Source: Nocardioides sp. GY 10127
Lineage (GTDB): Bacteria > Actinomycetota > Actinomycetes > Propionibacteriales > Nocardioidaceae
DNA: 64,000 bases
Assembly (NCBI RefSeq): GCF_004919085.1
Contig: NZ_STGL01000008.1
Span: forward strand, 186,001 to 250,000
Direction: 5' to 3'
Positions 52,259-60,683 of this stretch are shown in pieces (the stretch's first letter is position 1; every line of letters begins with the position of its first letter). The position numbers were made by a program, and so were the translations under genes. The notes below the pieces were generated by a model that was not told the origin of the DNA, searched no databases, and saw only the letters and a program-made list of their open reading frames with translations.

Positions 52259-53194
52259 TCAGCCTCGAATGGCGTCCTGCACGTCTGGTCGATCGAGCAT
52301 CGCGATGCACCAGCCGAAGTGGCCGTCCGAGGCTTCCTCCCCGAAGCAGCACGCGGTGACGAGCGCGTAGGCCGCTCGATAGACGAGCAGCCGGTCGCGG
52401 GCATGGCCGAAGGCCGCGCACCAGGTGTCGTCCAGGGTCCTCTCCACGTCCCGTGCGCGAGGGCCCCACATGTCGTAGACGCTGGCGGCGATCGCAGCGT
52501 CGAAGGCCGGGTCGCCGGCGGTACTGAGAAAGCCGAAGTCGAGGACGGCAGTGGCGCGGCCTCCCGTCCGCAGGACGTTGGCCGCGATCAGATCGCCGTG
52601 CACCAACGTCGGAGGCGCCGGCTCCAGCAAGCCGAGCGCAGCGATCGTGCTCGCCGCGGTGTCCGCCACCCGCGGATGCGCCCCAGCCAGCGCCGACTCG
52701 AACCGCGTCACCCTGCGAGCCACCAACTCGGCGAGCTGCGTCTCGAACGGGCCGCCAGGACCGAAGGCCGGTTCGCCCGGCAGCATCGGGAGCGCGAGAA
52801 GTGACGCCCTCGCCGGGATCGCGGCCAGCGCAGCGAGGGCCTCGGTCATGACGTCGATGTCGGCGATCGACAGGTCCGGCGACGACCCATCGGCCTGCCA
52901 GCCCGGCTCGCCGGCGAGGCGACGCTCGATGGAGACCAGGTGCCCGTCCACCTCCAGCACGTCCACGATGAGCGGCAGCATCACCGATGAGCCGGCGGGA
53001 CGTCCTGCCTCGATGCCCTCGTAGAACGTCCGCAGCAGGTCGAGGTCCGTGCGGGAGCGGCTCGACCAGACCTTGGCCGCGGTGCCGTCGCCCAGGTCGA
53101 GGACGACGCCCTCCACGCCCCGACCCAGGACGCCGACGGAGGTCAGGCCGGCAGCCCGCAGGACGCTGATGGCAGCTTGCTCGTCGACGGCCAC
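52259..53194 (-). CDS. Aminoglycoside phosphotransferase (APH) family protein, 311 aa
   Basis: Kinase-like fold: nucleotide-binding GRGVEGVVLDLGDGTAAKVW, catalytic loop PTLVHGDLIAANVLR (HGDxxxxN), metal-binding AVLDFGFLS. Length typical. Start is GTG at 53194 with a weak ribosome site. APH-family members phosphorylate antibiotics, amino acids, homoserine or other small alcohols; nothing here proves antibiotic resistance. Carried on the genomic island. Confidence 0.82.
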   Translation of the reverse strand: MAVDEQAAISVLRAAGLTSVGVLGRGVEGVVLDLGDGTAAKVWSSRSRTDLDLLRTFYEGIEAGRPAGSSVMLPLIVDVLEVDGHLVSIERRLAGEPGWQADGSSPDLSIADIDVMTEALAALAAIPARASLLALPMLPGEPAFGPGGPFETQLAELVARRVTRFESALAGAHPRVADTAASTIAALGLLEPAPPTLVHGDLIAANVLRTGGRATAVLDFGFLSTAGDPAFDAAIAASVYDMWGPRARDVERTLDDTWCAAFGHARDRLLVYRAAYALVTACCFGEEASDGHFGWCIAMLDRPDVQDAIRG

Positions 53195-53237
53195 GCCGCC
53201 ACTGTGGCAGTAGCCCCTCGTCGGGGCATCCGAGATA

Positions 53238-53621
53238 TCAGCGGCGCCCGCGGTACCGGGCTGGCGCGCTCCCCTGGTTCAGCTCGCGCACGAATCGCTC
53301 CAGCGCCCGCAAGGTCGGCTCCCACCGTGGTTCGTCGGCGACGGCGCTCGCCTGCTCGGTCAGCGCGTCGAGCAGGCGCCGCACGGCAGCCGGTGACGAG
53401 GCGACCGAGGCGACGCACTGCTCCAGGGCATGGCTCGCGGCCACCTGCCGCACCTCCACCGCGATCGCACCTGCAGCAGCGGCGCGGCGCTCCTCGTAGG
53501 CCGCCCGCCGACACCGCTGCGAGCACCAGACACGAGGCCGTCCACGGTCCGAGCGCGGCAACAGGTCACCGCACCGCGGGCAGGCGCCGGCCCCCGCGGG
53601 TGCCGGAGGTTCGTCCGTCAT
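53238..53621 (-). CDS. Small zinc-ribbon protein, 127 aa
   Basis: N-terminal two-CxxC motif: CPRCGDLLP and VWCSQRCRRAAYEERR, resembling a small zinc finger with a CGC-like end, followed by a helical tail (residues about 45-127) of Ala/Glu-rich sequence. ATG 53621 lies just before the integrase promoter. Such proteins occur next to tyrosine integrases of actinobacterial islands; function unknown. Confidence 0.65.
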   Translation of the reverse strand: MTDEPPAPAGAGACPRCGDLLPRSDRGRPRVWCSQRCRRAAYEERRAAAAGAIAVEVRQVAASHALEQCVASVASSPAAVRRLLDALTEQASAVADEPRWEPTLRALERFVRELNQGSAPARYRGRR

Positions 53622-53773
53622 GGCTCGAGCGTGGTGGTGAGCCCTCACCACAGGTCTCACCACGGCCCTGACCTGTGGAGAACGCGCCCCTCTCCACAGC
53701 AGAAGTCCGCCTCGGAGCGGGCGATCTGCAACGGGGCCACGGTCGTGGGCACATCCCCGACGAGAGGCCGACC

Positions 53774-55198
53774 ATGCACGACGACACCGACTCATCCCTG
53801 AGGGTCCGGGTCTGGGACCTGGAGAAGTACGAGGGGCGCCGTGGCACCAGCTACCGCGTCCGGTGGGCCGTCGAAGGCCGACGGCACGGCACCACCTTCC
53901 CCACCAAGAAGCAGGCCGACGTCTTCCGCGGTCAGCTGCTCGCAGCCGTGCGCGCCGGCGAGGCGTTCGACCTCACCCGCGGGCTCCCGATGTCGACCGT
54001 GCGAGCCGCGAGCCCCGCCCGCACCATGACCTGGCTCGGACTGGTCGAGACGTACTGCCAGGCCAAGTGGGGTTTCGCCTCACCACGCCACCGCAAGGGC
54101 ATCGCCGAGGCCCTCTCGCTGGCGACGCTCGGCGTCCTGGGTGACGCCAGCCGACTCGGGCGTCACACGCGCACGGACCTGACCTCGGCCGTCAGCTACG
54201 GGATCTGCGCCCGAGGCGCCACCGCAGCCGCCTACGACCCGACCGCTCTGGCAGCGCTCCGCGCCGGCGACGTCCCAGCCACCCGCATCGCCGACCCGCT
54301 CGTCCTGCGCCAGGTGCTCACCACCCTCGGCACCCGCATCGACGGCCGGCCCTGTGCCGCGTCCACCGTGCGCCGGCGGCGAGCCACCCTGCACAACCTG
54401 CTCGAGTTCGCCGTCGAGGCGCAGGTGCTGTCGACCAACCCGCTCCACGGCATCAAGAACCGCTCCTACTCCGGTGTCACCCGCATCGATCCCCGGGTCG
54501 TCGTGAGCCAGGCACAGGGAGCCACGCTCATCAGCGCCGTCGCCGAACGGTCCCCGCACCTCGCCGCCTACTTCGGCCTCCTGCTCTACGCGGGCCTGCG
54601 CCCCGCCGAGGCCCGCACCCTCCAACGCGGCGACCTGACCCTCCCCACCACTGGCTGGGGCGAGCTGACCCTCAGCCGCACCCAGCAGCGCCCCGGCAAG
54701 TCCTGGACCAATGACGGCACCGGCGTCGAGACCCGTCAGCTCAAGCACCGTGCACCCGGCGACTACCGGGTCGTACCCGCGGACCCACGCCTCGTCGAGC
54801 CGCTGAACCGCCACCTCGACCGGTTCGAGTGCGACGTCGACGGCCACCTCTTCGCCGCCCGCACCGGACGCTCCGGCGTCCCGCTGCCCAAGCCGTACAA
54901 GACCCTCGTCTCGGAGTCGACCCTGTCGCTGGCGTGGAAGACCGCCCGCGAGGCGACGTTCACCGAGCAGCAGTGCGCCTCCCCGCTAGCTCGCCGCCCC
55001 TACGACCTCCGCCACGCCTGCCTCACCACCTGGCTCAACGCCGGCGTCGCACCCGCCCAGGTGGCCAGCCGGGCGGGGCACAGCACCCGCGTCCTCCTGG
55101 ACGTCTACGCCGGCTGCGTCGACGGGCAGCTCGAGACCGCGCAAGCGCAGATCGACGCCTACGTGCACGGCAACGTCCGAGATCGCGCGGATCGGTGA
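53774..55198 (+). CDS. int: Tyrosine recombinase (site-specific integrase), 474 aa
   Basis: N-terminal SAM-like/AP2 type region (KYEGRRGTSYRVRWAVEGRR, a DNA-arm-binding fold), core-binding region (residues about 80-210), and catalytic domain: Arg in YAGLRPAEARTL, His-x-x-Arg in YDLRHACLTTW, and HSTRVLLDVYAG with the nucleophilic Tyr. ATG 53774 has GAGAGG. The C-terminal part matches the remnant at 45200-45464. It should recombine at the tRNA-Tyr 3' end (att2/att3). Confidence 0.92.
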   Translation: MHDDTDSSLRVRVWDLEKYEGRRGTSYRVRWAVEGRRHGTTFPTKKQADVFRGQLLAAVRAGEAFDLTRGLPMSTVRAASPARTMTWLGLVETYCQAKWGFASPRHRKGIAEALSLATLGVLGDASRLGRHTRTDLTSAVSYGICARGATAAAYDPTALAALRAGDVPATRIADPLVLRQVLTTLGTRIDGRPCAASTVRRRRATLHNLLEFAVEAQVLSTNPLHGIKNRSYSGVTRIDPRVVVSQAQGATLISAVAERSPHLAAYFGLLLYAGLRPAEARTLQRGDLTLPTTGWGELTLSRTQQRPGKSWTNDGTGVETRQLKHRAPGDYRVVPADPRLVEPLNRHLDRFECDVDGHLFAARTGRSGVPLPKPYKTLVSESTLSLAWKTAREATFTEQQCASPLARRPYDLRHACLTTWLNAGVAPAQVASRAGHSTRVLLDVYAGCVDGQLETAQAQIDAYVHGNVRDRADR

Positions 55199-55209
55199 CC
55201 CCTCGCATC

Positions 55210-55275
55210 TCGGAACAGACCGGCAGTATTCCGGAATAGAGTGGACTAACTCGGAATAGCGCGGCAGTGTTCCGA
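55210..55275. repeat. Two TCGGAA-N13-TTCCG(A/G) palindromes after the integrase
   Basis: Site 1: TCGGAA 55210-55215, TTCCGG 55229-55234. Site 2: TCGGAA 55251-55256, TTCCGA 55270-55275. Spacing is 13 in both, as in the copy at 45495-45519. They lie between int and the Fic gene, so they could be regulatory sites for the Fic gene or integrase-associated sites. Confidence 0.75.
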
Positions 55276-55308
55276 CTTACAGGGCACGTCACGATGGAGG
55301 AGGTCCCG

Positions 55309-56580
55309 ATGCCTGGTCCGAGCCCAGCGGCCCTGCCCATCCCTGCCCACGAGCGTCGGTTCACGCCCTGGCGTCAGTCGTTCCGGGGAGGCACCCGCGA
55401 GGACCGGACGATGCGCGAGGTCGAGGTGAGCCTGCCGCCTCGACTGGCGGACCTGGACCTCGCGACGCCGTCCGCGCTCGGCGCGGAGATGGACGCCGCG
55501 CTGCGGGCCATCAGCCGCCTCGACGACACTCACGGCGAGCACCTCGCTCCCCTGGCGACGATGCTGCTGCGAGCCGAGTCCGTCGCGTCGTCCAAGATCG
55601 AGCGGGTCGAGGCGTCCACGGACGACTACGCCCGCGCCCTGCACGGGATGAAGGCGAACGCATCGGCGATGTCGATGGTGGCCTCCACCCGGGCGCTGGC
55701 CGACCTCATCGACTCCGTCGGACCCAACACCGACGCGCACCCACCGGGCACCGCCGGCAGCTGCACTGGCACCGGCCGCGCCCTCACGCTCGGGGCCATC
55801 CTGTCCGCCCACCGCATCCTCATGGCAGACGACCCCGAGGAGCGCGCCTACGCGGGCCGCCTCCGGGACATGCAGAACTGGATCGGCGGGTCGGACCACT
55901 CCCCCCGCGGCGCCCTCTACGTGCCGCCCCCACCCGAGACCGTGCCCGCACACCTCGACGACCTGATCGCCTATGCCGGACGGACCGACGTACCCGTCCT
56001 CACCCAGGCAGCCCTGACGCACGCGCAGTTTGAGTCGATCCACCCCTTCACCGACGGCAACGGCCGGATCGGACGCGCCCTCATCAACACGATCCTGCGG
56101 CGACGCGGCATCACCAGCCGCGTCGTCGTCCCCCTCGCCTCGGCTCTGGTGGCTCGACGCGACGACTACTTCGACGCCCTCGGCGCCTATCGGGCAGGTG
56201 ACGCGGCGCCGATCATCCGCGCCTTCACCCACGCCTCCACGCTGGCTGCGGAGGAGTCCGCAACCACCGCCACTCGACTGGCCGAGCTGCCCGACACCTG
56301 GCTGGACGCGGCGCGCCGGCCCCGCAACGGGTCCGCAGCCCGCCGCATCCTCGACACGCTGCTCGAGACGCCGGTCTTCACCACCGACGAGATCGCCACC
56401 ACCGTTGGCGGGCCACCGAGCTCGGTCTACGCCGCCATCGACCGCCTCCACACAAGCGTTGTCGTCCGACCGCTCACCCAGCGCACCCGCAACCAGGTGT
56501 GGGGCGCCGCCGCGCTCCTCGACGAGCTCGATGACCTCGGAGTCCGCATCGACGCACGAGCACGCACCGAGCGAGGCTGA
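55309..56580 (+). CDS. Fic/DOC family protein, 423 aa
   Basis: Fic motif HPFTDGNGRIGRAL (about residue 245) with catalytic His; the N-terminal inhibitory helix reads ASSKIERVEAS, with Arg where class II members have Gly or Asn (E-G/N), so autoinhibition may be altered. C-terminal winged-helix-like region (LLETPVFTTDEIATTVGGPP). ATG 55309 was chosen for GGAGGAGG 5 nt upstream; ATG 55294 is in frame. It is not a recent copy of the island's other Fic gene, as the two proteins diverge widely outside the motif. Confidence 0.87.
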   Translation: MPGPSPAALPIPAHERRFTPWRQSFRGGTREDRTMREVEVSLPPRLADLDLATPSALGAEMDAALRAISRLDDTHGEHLAPLATMLLRAESVASSKIERVEASTDDYARALHGMKANASAMSMVASTRALADLIDSVGPNTDAHPPGTAGSCTGTGRALTLGAILSAHRILMADDPEERAYAGRLRDMQNWIGGSDHSPRGALYVPPPPETVPAHLDDLIAYAGRTDVPVLTQAALTHAQFESIHPFTDGNGRIGRALINTILRRRGITSRVVVPLASALVARRDDYFDALGAYRAGDAAPIIRAFTHASTLAAEESATTATRLAELPDTWLDAARRPRNGSAARRILDTLLETPVFTTDEIATTVGGPPSSVYAAIDRLHTSVVVRPLTQRTRNQVWGAAALLDELDDLGVRIDARARTERG

Positions 56581-56736
56581 GTCGCGCCGGCGCCGCGTGC
56601 GTGCGTCCGCCCACCACCGCCCTGACGCTGGTACGCAGGCGGGACAAGCCCGCAGACAACCGATCCGCGTGAGGGCCCCACCCGGGGGGGCGACCTGGAC
56701 GAGTCAGGACGGTGCGGACTCCGGGACGCACGACCC

Positions 56737-56766
56737 CGTCGGGGCGCGACCACCCCGGCCCCGACG
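56737..56766. terminator. Bidirectional terminator between Fic and monooxygenase genes
   Basis: CGTCGGGGC (56737-56745) and GCCCCGACG (56758-56766) form a perfect 9-bp stem with a 12-nt loop, between two convergent genes. Confidence 0.55.
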
Positions 56767-56791
56767 AGGGCGAGCATCTACATCACGCGCG

Positions 56792-58468
56792 TCACGCAGC
56801 GCCAGATACGCCCGTCGAGACCGTGCGAGCGGTCGCCACGGCAAGGACGGCATCCGCGTCCTCCACCCCATGCCCACGCCAGGCGACGTGCTGATCGGGA
56901 CGGACCAGCACGAGTGGAGCACCGCACTTCACCCGCAGCGCCAGGTCGTTCATCTCGAGGATCTCGAGCGGCGTGCCGGCAGCCACGGCAGCCTGCCTGA
57001 ACCTCTCGGCCGAGACACTCGCGGACGGCGCCGCGAGCAGGGTGAGTCCAGGAGCCAGGTGGTCATAGAGCGACGACCCGTCTTCGAGCCACACGTGCGG
57101 CAGGCGATGTCCCGGCTTGGCGCTCGGCGTGTAGGTCATCGACGTCCACGGCGCGACGTCACCGTCGTCGTCAGCCACCGCAGCGCTGACGTAACGCTGA
57201 TCGAGGGTGATCCCGCGAGCCACGTACTGGAGCTTGGTGCCCTGCCACAGGCGGTCGCCCCAGCCGCGACGCCTCGCTTCAGCCTCGACACCGGGCGCAT
57301 CCACGTCCGTCCCCGCCATCTCCTCGATGATGCCGCGCGCTGCGCCGACGAAGCGCGCGACGTTGCTCGACGCCTCCGTGGCATTCGTGACAGCGATCGG
57401 CCGTCGCTCAGGCCCGTACGTGTCGAGCAAGGAGTCGTCGGCCCAGCCATTCACCACGGCTCCCAGTTTCCAGCCGAGGTTGACGGCATCACCGAAGCCC
57501 GAGTTCATGTTGTGTCCGCCGAAGGGCGCGTACAGGTGAGCAGCGTCGCCGGCGAGGAAGAGTCGTCCCGCGCGATACTCGTCGGCGATCCGCTCGTGGA
57601 TCTTGTACGCACCGGCGTAGACGACCTCGAAGGGGCGATCTGCGCCGATGATTCGCCTGACGATGGCCTCGACGTCGAGCTTGTCGACGTCGACGTCGAC
57701 CGGATGGCCCGCCACGTGAGCACACCAGGTCTCTCGGTCGATGGGGACGACCAAGGCACTGCCTGCCGGGGAGGTCAGGCTGGTGAACGCTGCCGGCGTC
57801 GGGCCGGCCTCGTCCAGCAGGCCCTCGACCCGGAAGTGGAGCAGCAGGTTGGCCGCGATCCCTCCCCGGCCCGAGCGCTGTATCCCCGCGGTCGACCTCA
57901 CGATGCTCTGCGGACCGTCGGCTCCGACGACGTACGCCGCGTGGAGCGTCGACACGCCGCCAGTTGCCTGATCCGTGATCGTGACGACCACGCCGTCAGG
58001 TCCGTCGACCACCTCGTCGACCGTCACGCCGTCGCGGTAGGTGGCTCCCGACTCGAGCAGGGCTGCGCGCATCACGCGCAGGGTGTCGGGCTGCATGATG
58101 ACCTGCGCGCCCTCCGAGACGTCGTCGCCCTCCTCCGAGGCGCGGAAGTCGAAACCGTCGCGGAAGTGCCCCAGGTCCTTGCCCGTGAGCGACGTGGCGA
58201 ACGTGACCCCCTTCCGCCATCCCTCAGGCGTCGTGGCGGCCGCGCGGATGTCGTCCGCGATGCCCCAACGACGCATGAACTCCAGGGTCCGGGGATTGAG
58301 GAGCATGGCCTTGACGGGGTAGCGGGGCGTCACCGCGTCCTTCTCGATCACCAGGCAACGGACTCCGTGGCGCCTCAGCTCCAGGCCGACCGCACACCCC
58401 ACCGGGCCGCCGCCGACCACGACCACGTCCCAAGTGCTGCCCTCGTCCTTCGGTGCCGCTGAATCCAT
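56792..58468 (-). CDS. FAD-dependent monooxygenase (PheA/TfdB type), 558 aa
   Basis: Aromatic hydroxylase-type flavoprotein: GxGxxG motif VVVVGGGPVGCAVGLELR, DG motif VVGADGPQSIVRSTAGI, GD motif FLAGDAAHLYAPFGGHNMN, and a C-terminal thioredoxin-like domain. ATG 58468 has GAGAGGAC. Related in family but not by close identity to the enzyme at 22694-24346. As island cargo it may act in antibiotic or aromatic modification; substrate unknown. Confidence 0.85.
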   Translation of the reverse strand: MDSAAPKDEGSTWDVVVVGGGPVGCAVGLELRRHGVRCLVIEKDAVTPRYPVKAMLLNPRTLEFMRRWGIADDIRAAATTPEGWRKGVTFATSLTGKDLGHFRDGFDFRASEEGDDVSEGAQVIMQPDTLRVMRAALLESGATYRDGVTVDEVVDGPDGVVVTITDQATGGVSTLHAAYVVGADGPQSIVRSTAGIQRSGRGGIAANLLLHFRVEGLLDEAGPTPAAFTSLTSPAGSALVVPIDRETWCAHVAGHPVDVDVDKLDVEAIVRRIIGADRPFEVVYAGAYKIHERIADEYRAGRLFLAGDAAHLYAPFGGHNMNSGFGDAVNLGWKLGAVVNGWADDSLLDTYGPERRPIAVTNATEASSNVARFVGAARGIIEEMAGTDVDAPGVEAEARRRGWGDRLWQGTKLQYVARGITLDQRYVSAAVADDDGDVAPWTSMTYTPSAKPGHRLPHVWLEDGSSLYDHLAPGLTLLAAPSASVSAERFRQAAVAAGTPLEILEMNDLALRVKCGAPLVLVRPDQHVAWRGHGVEDADAVLAVATARTVSTGVSGAA

Positions 58469-58638
58469 GTGCCCGTCCTCTCGAAGTCGCCGGGTCCGTT
58501 GACCCTCACGACGACGTTAGGTACGCCAAGTTTCAATTACTTCGGCTCCTCGGTAAGGACGCGGTCACGAACTCCTCACGTCCGCACATCTACGGCTCGA
58601 GGGTCGCGCCTCACGCCGACCGAGCGGCGACTGGCGCC
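58469..58638. promoter_or_regulatory. Promoter region of the island monooxygenase
   Basis: Gene-free, with an AT-richer stretch GTTTCAATTACTTCGG at about 58529-58544. The adjacent att3 repeat starts at about 58634. No clear -35/-10 pair. Confidence 0.3.
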
Positions 58639-58812
58639 CCAAACTTTGGGACGCATTTGGGACAGACCCCCGCACACAGCCGGTCACCGTCAGACACAGC
58701 CGGACACGACGAAAGAGCCCCTGGCCGGCGTTTCCGCTGGTCAGGGGCTCTTTGTCCTGCTGGTGGCAGATCCAGGATTCGAACCTGGGAAGCTTTCGCG
58801 ACGGATTTACAG
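58634..58812. repeat. Chromosomal att copy at the intact tRNA-Tyr (att3)
   Basis: Repeats att2 (47092-47268) through the terminator and tRNA 3' half to ATTTACAG at 58812, within the anticodon arm. Integration between att2 and att3 bounds an ~11.5-kb element; att1 and att2 bound the decayed ~2.1-kb one. Confidence 0.85.
58715..58750 (-). terminator. Rho-independent terminator of tRNA-Tyr
   Basis: GAGCCCCTGGCC (58715-58726) pairs with GGTCAGGGGCTC (58739-58750) with one wobble pair. As read on the minus strand it follows the tRNA 3' end and is followed by TTTC. The same hairpin is copied at both island att sites. Confidence 0.85.
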
Positions 58813-58844
58813 TCCGCTCCCATTGGCCGCTCGGGCAATCTGCC
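58761..58844 (-). tRNA. tRNA-Tyr (GTA)
   Basis: Cloverleaf: acceptor GGCAGAT with ATCTGCC (7 perfect pairs), discriminator A, encoded CCA (58763-58761), long variable arm of class II type, T-arm GGTTCGAATCC. Anticodon GTA at 58810-58808 in the loop CTGTAAA. Length about 84 nt with CCA. Serves as the insertion site of the genomic island. Confidence 0.95.
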
Positions 58845-58968
58845 GTGTCGTGCTGCCGCGTTTGGGCGGCTCCACAACGAGAGGAGACAATAGCGCAGCC
58901 CCCGGGCGCGAGCGGAATCCGCGCGACGGGGCAGTCCGCAGCCCCGAGACGCAGGAGAGGCAGCCACC

Positions 58969-59460
58969 GTGGCCGACTCGTCGTTCGACATCGTCAGCAA
59001 GCTCGACCGCCAGGAGGTCGACAACGCCCTGAGCCAGACGGCCCGCGAGGTCGCCACCCGGTACGACTTCAAGGGCACCGGCGCCACCATCGAGTGGAAG
59101 GGCGAGCAGGGGATCGAGATCAGTGCCTCCGCCGACGATCGCGCCTCCGCCGTCCTCGACGTCTTCAAGGAGAAGCTGATCAAGCGCAGCGTCTCCCTCA
59201 AGGTCCTCGACGCCTCCGAGCCCCGCCAGTCGGGCCAGCAGTCGAAGATCGACATCGCGCTCAAGGAGGGCATCACCTCCGAGGACGCCAAGAAGATCTC
59301 CAAGCTCATCCGCGACGAGGGCCCCAAGGGCGTCAAGGCGCAGATCCAGGGCGACGAGCTCCGCGTCTCGTCCAAGAAGCGCGACGACCTCCAGGCCGTC
59401 ATCTCCCTGGTCAAGGGCCAGGACTTCGACTTCGCGGTGCAGTTCACCAACTACCGCTGA
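58969..59460 (+). CDS. yajQ: YajQ family nucleotide-binding protein, 163 aa
   Basis: A DUF520/YajQ protein (ferredoxin-like double domain; cyclic-di-GMP binder in some bacteria). [37 protein letters not shown], and the C-terminus VQFTNYR are signature sequences. GTG 58969 follows AGGAGAGG. Upstream of a HEPN/MNT pair whose far end duplicates the 19 nt coding FTNYR-stop. Confidence 0.93.
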   Translation: MADSSFDIVSKLDRQEVDNALSQTAREVATRYDFKGTGATIEWKGEQGIEISASADDRASAVLDVFKEKLIKRSVSLKVLDASEPRQSGQQSKIDIALKEGITSEDAKKISKLIRDEGPKGVKAQIQGDELRVSSKKRDDLQAVISLVKGQDFDFAVQFTNYR

Positions 59461-59552
59461 TCCGGCGCATTTGCGCTGGCCAGCGCGTTGTGGCGTGCGG
59501 CCGGTCCACAGGAGTCCGGACGCCGACCTGGCGCATGGGCTCACTCGCGGCT

Positions 59553-59576
59553 GACCGCGCGCGATCCCGCGCGGTC
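59553..59576 (+). terminator. Hairpin terminator after yajQ
   Basis: GACCGCGCG (59553-59561) and CGCGCGGTC (59568-59576) form a perfect 9-bp stem with a 6-nt loop. A smaller palindrome GCGCTGGCCAGCGC lies at 59473-59486. Confidence 0.5.
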
Positions 59577-59703
59577 GGCCGCACGTGGCCGGCGCCGTTG
59601 CGGTCCAGCAGGGCGTCACCTGACGGGAAGAGCCAGCCCTCCTCGCCGTGCCGACGAGCATGAGGAGGTCGGTGAGCCGAGTGCGAGGCCGACCCGAGGC
59701 GCC

Positions 59704-59723
59704 CAATAACACTTGCTATATTG
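59704..59723 (+). promoter_or_regulatory. Promoter/operator of the HEPN/MNT pair
   Basis: CAATA (59704-59708) and TATTG (59719-59723) form an inverted repeat that overlaps a -10-like TATATT (59717-59722). The ATG at 59729 is only 6 nt past it, so the transcript may be leaderless and the antitoxin HTH may bind here for autoregulation. Confidence 0.5.
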
Positions 59724-59728
59724 AGCGA

Positions 59729-60196
59729 ATGTCCACGCTTGCCGAGGTCGCGCAGCGCTCTGACGAGGCGGTGGCACGAGCGCGCCGTGACCTCGTCGAC
59801 GCGGTGCGTCGCGCTCACGCCCAGGGGATGACGCAGGCGGAGATCGCCACCGCGATCGGTCGGAGCCAGCCAGAGGTCTCCCGCCTGCTCCGGTTCCACG
59901 GCACGAGCCCGCGAGGCATGGCCCTGCGCAAGCACCGGGCCGAGATCCTCGGCCTCCTCGAGGAAGCCGGCGGATCGAACGTCCGCGTCTTCGGGTCCGT
60001 CGCGACGGGGCAGGATCATGACGGCTCCGACATCGACCTCCTCGTCGACCTCCCCACCGACGTCGGCCTCGTCCAGGTCTCGCGCCTGGAGCGGAAGGCG
60101 TCGGAGGTGGTCGGCATGCCTGTCGACATCGTTCCGAGCGACGACCTTCGCCCGGAGTTCGAGGAACGGGTCCTGCGGGAGGCGGTCGCACTGTGA
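59729..60196 (+). CDS. MNT-type nucleotidyltransferase antitoxin with N-terminal HTH, 155 aa
   Basis: N-terminal HTH MTQAEIATAIGRSQPEVSRL (residues about 34-55) followed by a minimal nucleotidyltransferase domain VRVFGSVATGQDHDGSDIDL (GSxxxG...SDxD). In MntA/HepT systems the MNT protein AMPylates and inactivates the HEPN partner. The stop overlaps the next gene's GTG (GTGA). Flanked by the yajQ repeat. Confidence 0.85.
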   Translation: MSTLAEVAQRSDEAVARARRDLVDAVRRAHAQGMTQAEIATAIGRSQPEVSRLLRFHGTSPRGMALRKHRAEILGLLEEAGGSNVRVFGSVATGQDHDGSDIDLLVDLPTDVGLVQVSRLERKASEVVGMPVDIVPSDDLRPEFEERVLREAVAL

Positions 60197-60552
60197 GCAG
60201 GACGGTCGAAGAGCTGTTGACCGAGGCGCTCGTCCACTTCGACGCAGCTACCGCGTACGCCGAGACCACCACCACGGATCCCCAGCTCGTGGTGGACGCG
60301 ATGTCGATGCGGCTCTTCGCCGGCCTCGAGACGCTCACCCGGCTGCCCGATGGCGTCGCCGAGCGACTCTTCCCCGGCGAGTGGCCCGACATGCGCGGCC
60401 TGCGCCACCGGATCGCCCACGGCTACGGCGCGATCAACCTGATGCGCGTCCGGGCAACCGTCACGGGCGACCTCCCGAACGCCGTCGCAGCCATTCGGCG
60501 AGAGCTCGATCAGTCCGGACCCAGCCCGCAAGCGATCGAGGAACCGTCCTGA
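60193..60552 (+). CDS. HEPN-domain toxin (HepT-like), 119 aa
   Basis: Helical protein with the HEPN RNase motif R-x4-H in GLRHRIAHGYGAI (about residue 77). The usual Rx4-6H plus Tyr is present. Expected to cleave RNA when not AMPylated by the coupled MNT partner. GTG 60193. Confidence 0.85.
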   Translation: MSRTVEELLTEALVHFDAATAYAETTTTDPQLVVDAMSMRLFAGLETLTRLPDGVAERLFPGEWPDMRGLRHRIAHGYGAINLMRVRATVTGDLPNAVAAIRRELDQSGPSPQAIEEPS

Positions 60553-60683
60553 CCCAGGGTTCCGAGCCTGACCCGACGACCCCTGATGCACGCTCCAGCG
60601 ACCTGCTGGAAGCACCGGCTCTGTCCACCAACTACCGCTGAGCGCCGCGCGGCGGGAGGAGCGACGCGGCGCCTCCCGTCGCG

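Larger units (their letters stand above)
59442..60641. repeat. 19-nt direct repeat of the yajQ 3' end flanking the toxin-antitoxin module
   Basis: The yajQ end TTCACCAACTACCGCTGA with a preceding G (59442-59460) recurs, one mismatch, as GTCCACCAACTACCGCTGA at 60623-60641, immediately followed by a hairpin (GCGCCGCG 60642-60649, CGCGGCGC 60665-60672). The HEPN/MNT pair lies between. The pattern suggests insertion at the yajQ 3' end with duplication of its last codons. Confidence 0.8.

Noticed and set aside
59461-59700. Minus-strand frames opposite the yajQ/MNT gap
   Set aside because: Arg/Ala-rich low-complexity translation of GC-rich DNA with no ribosome site.
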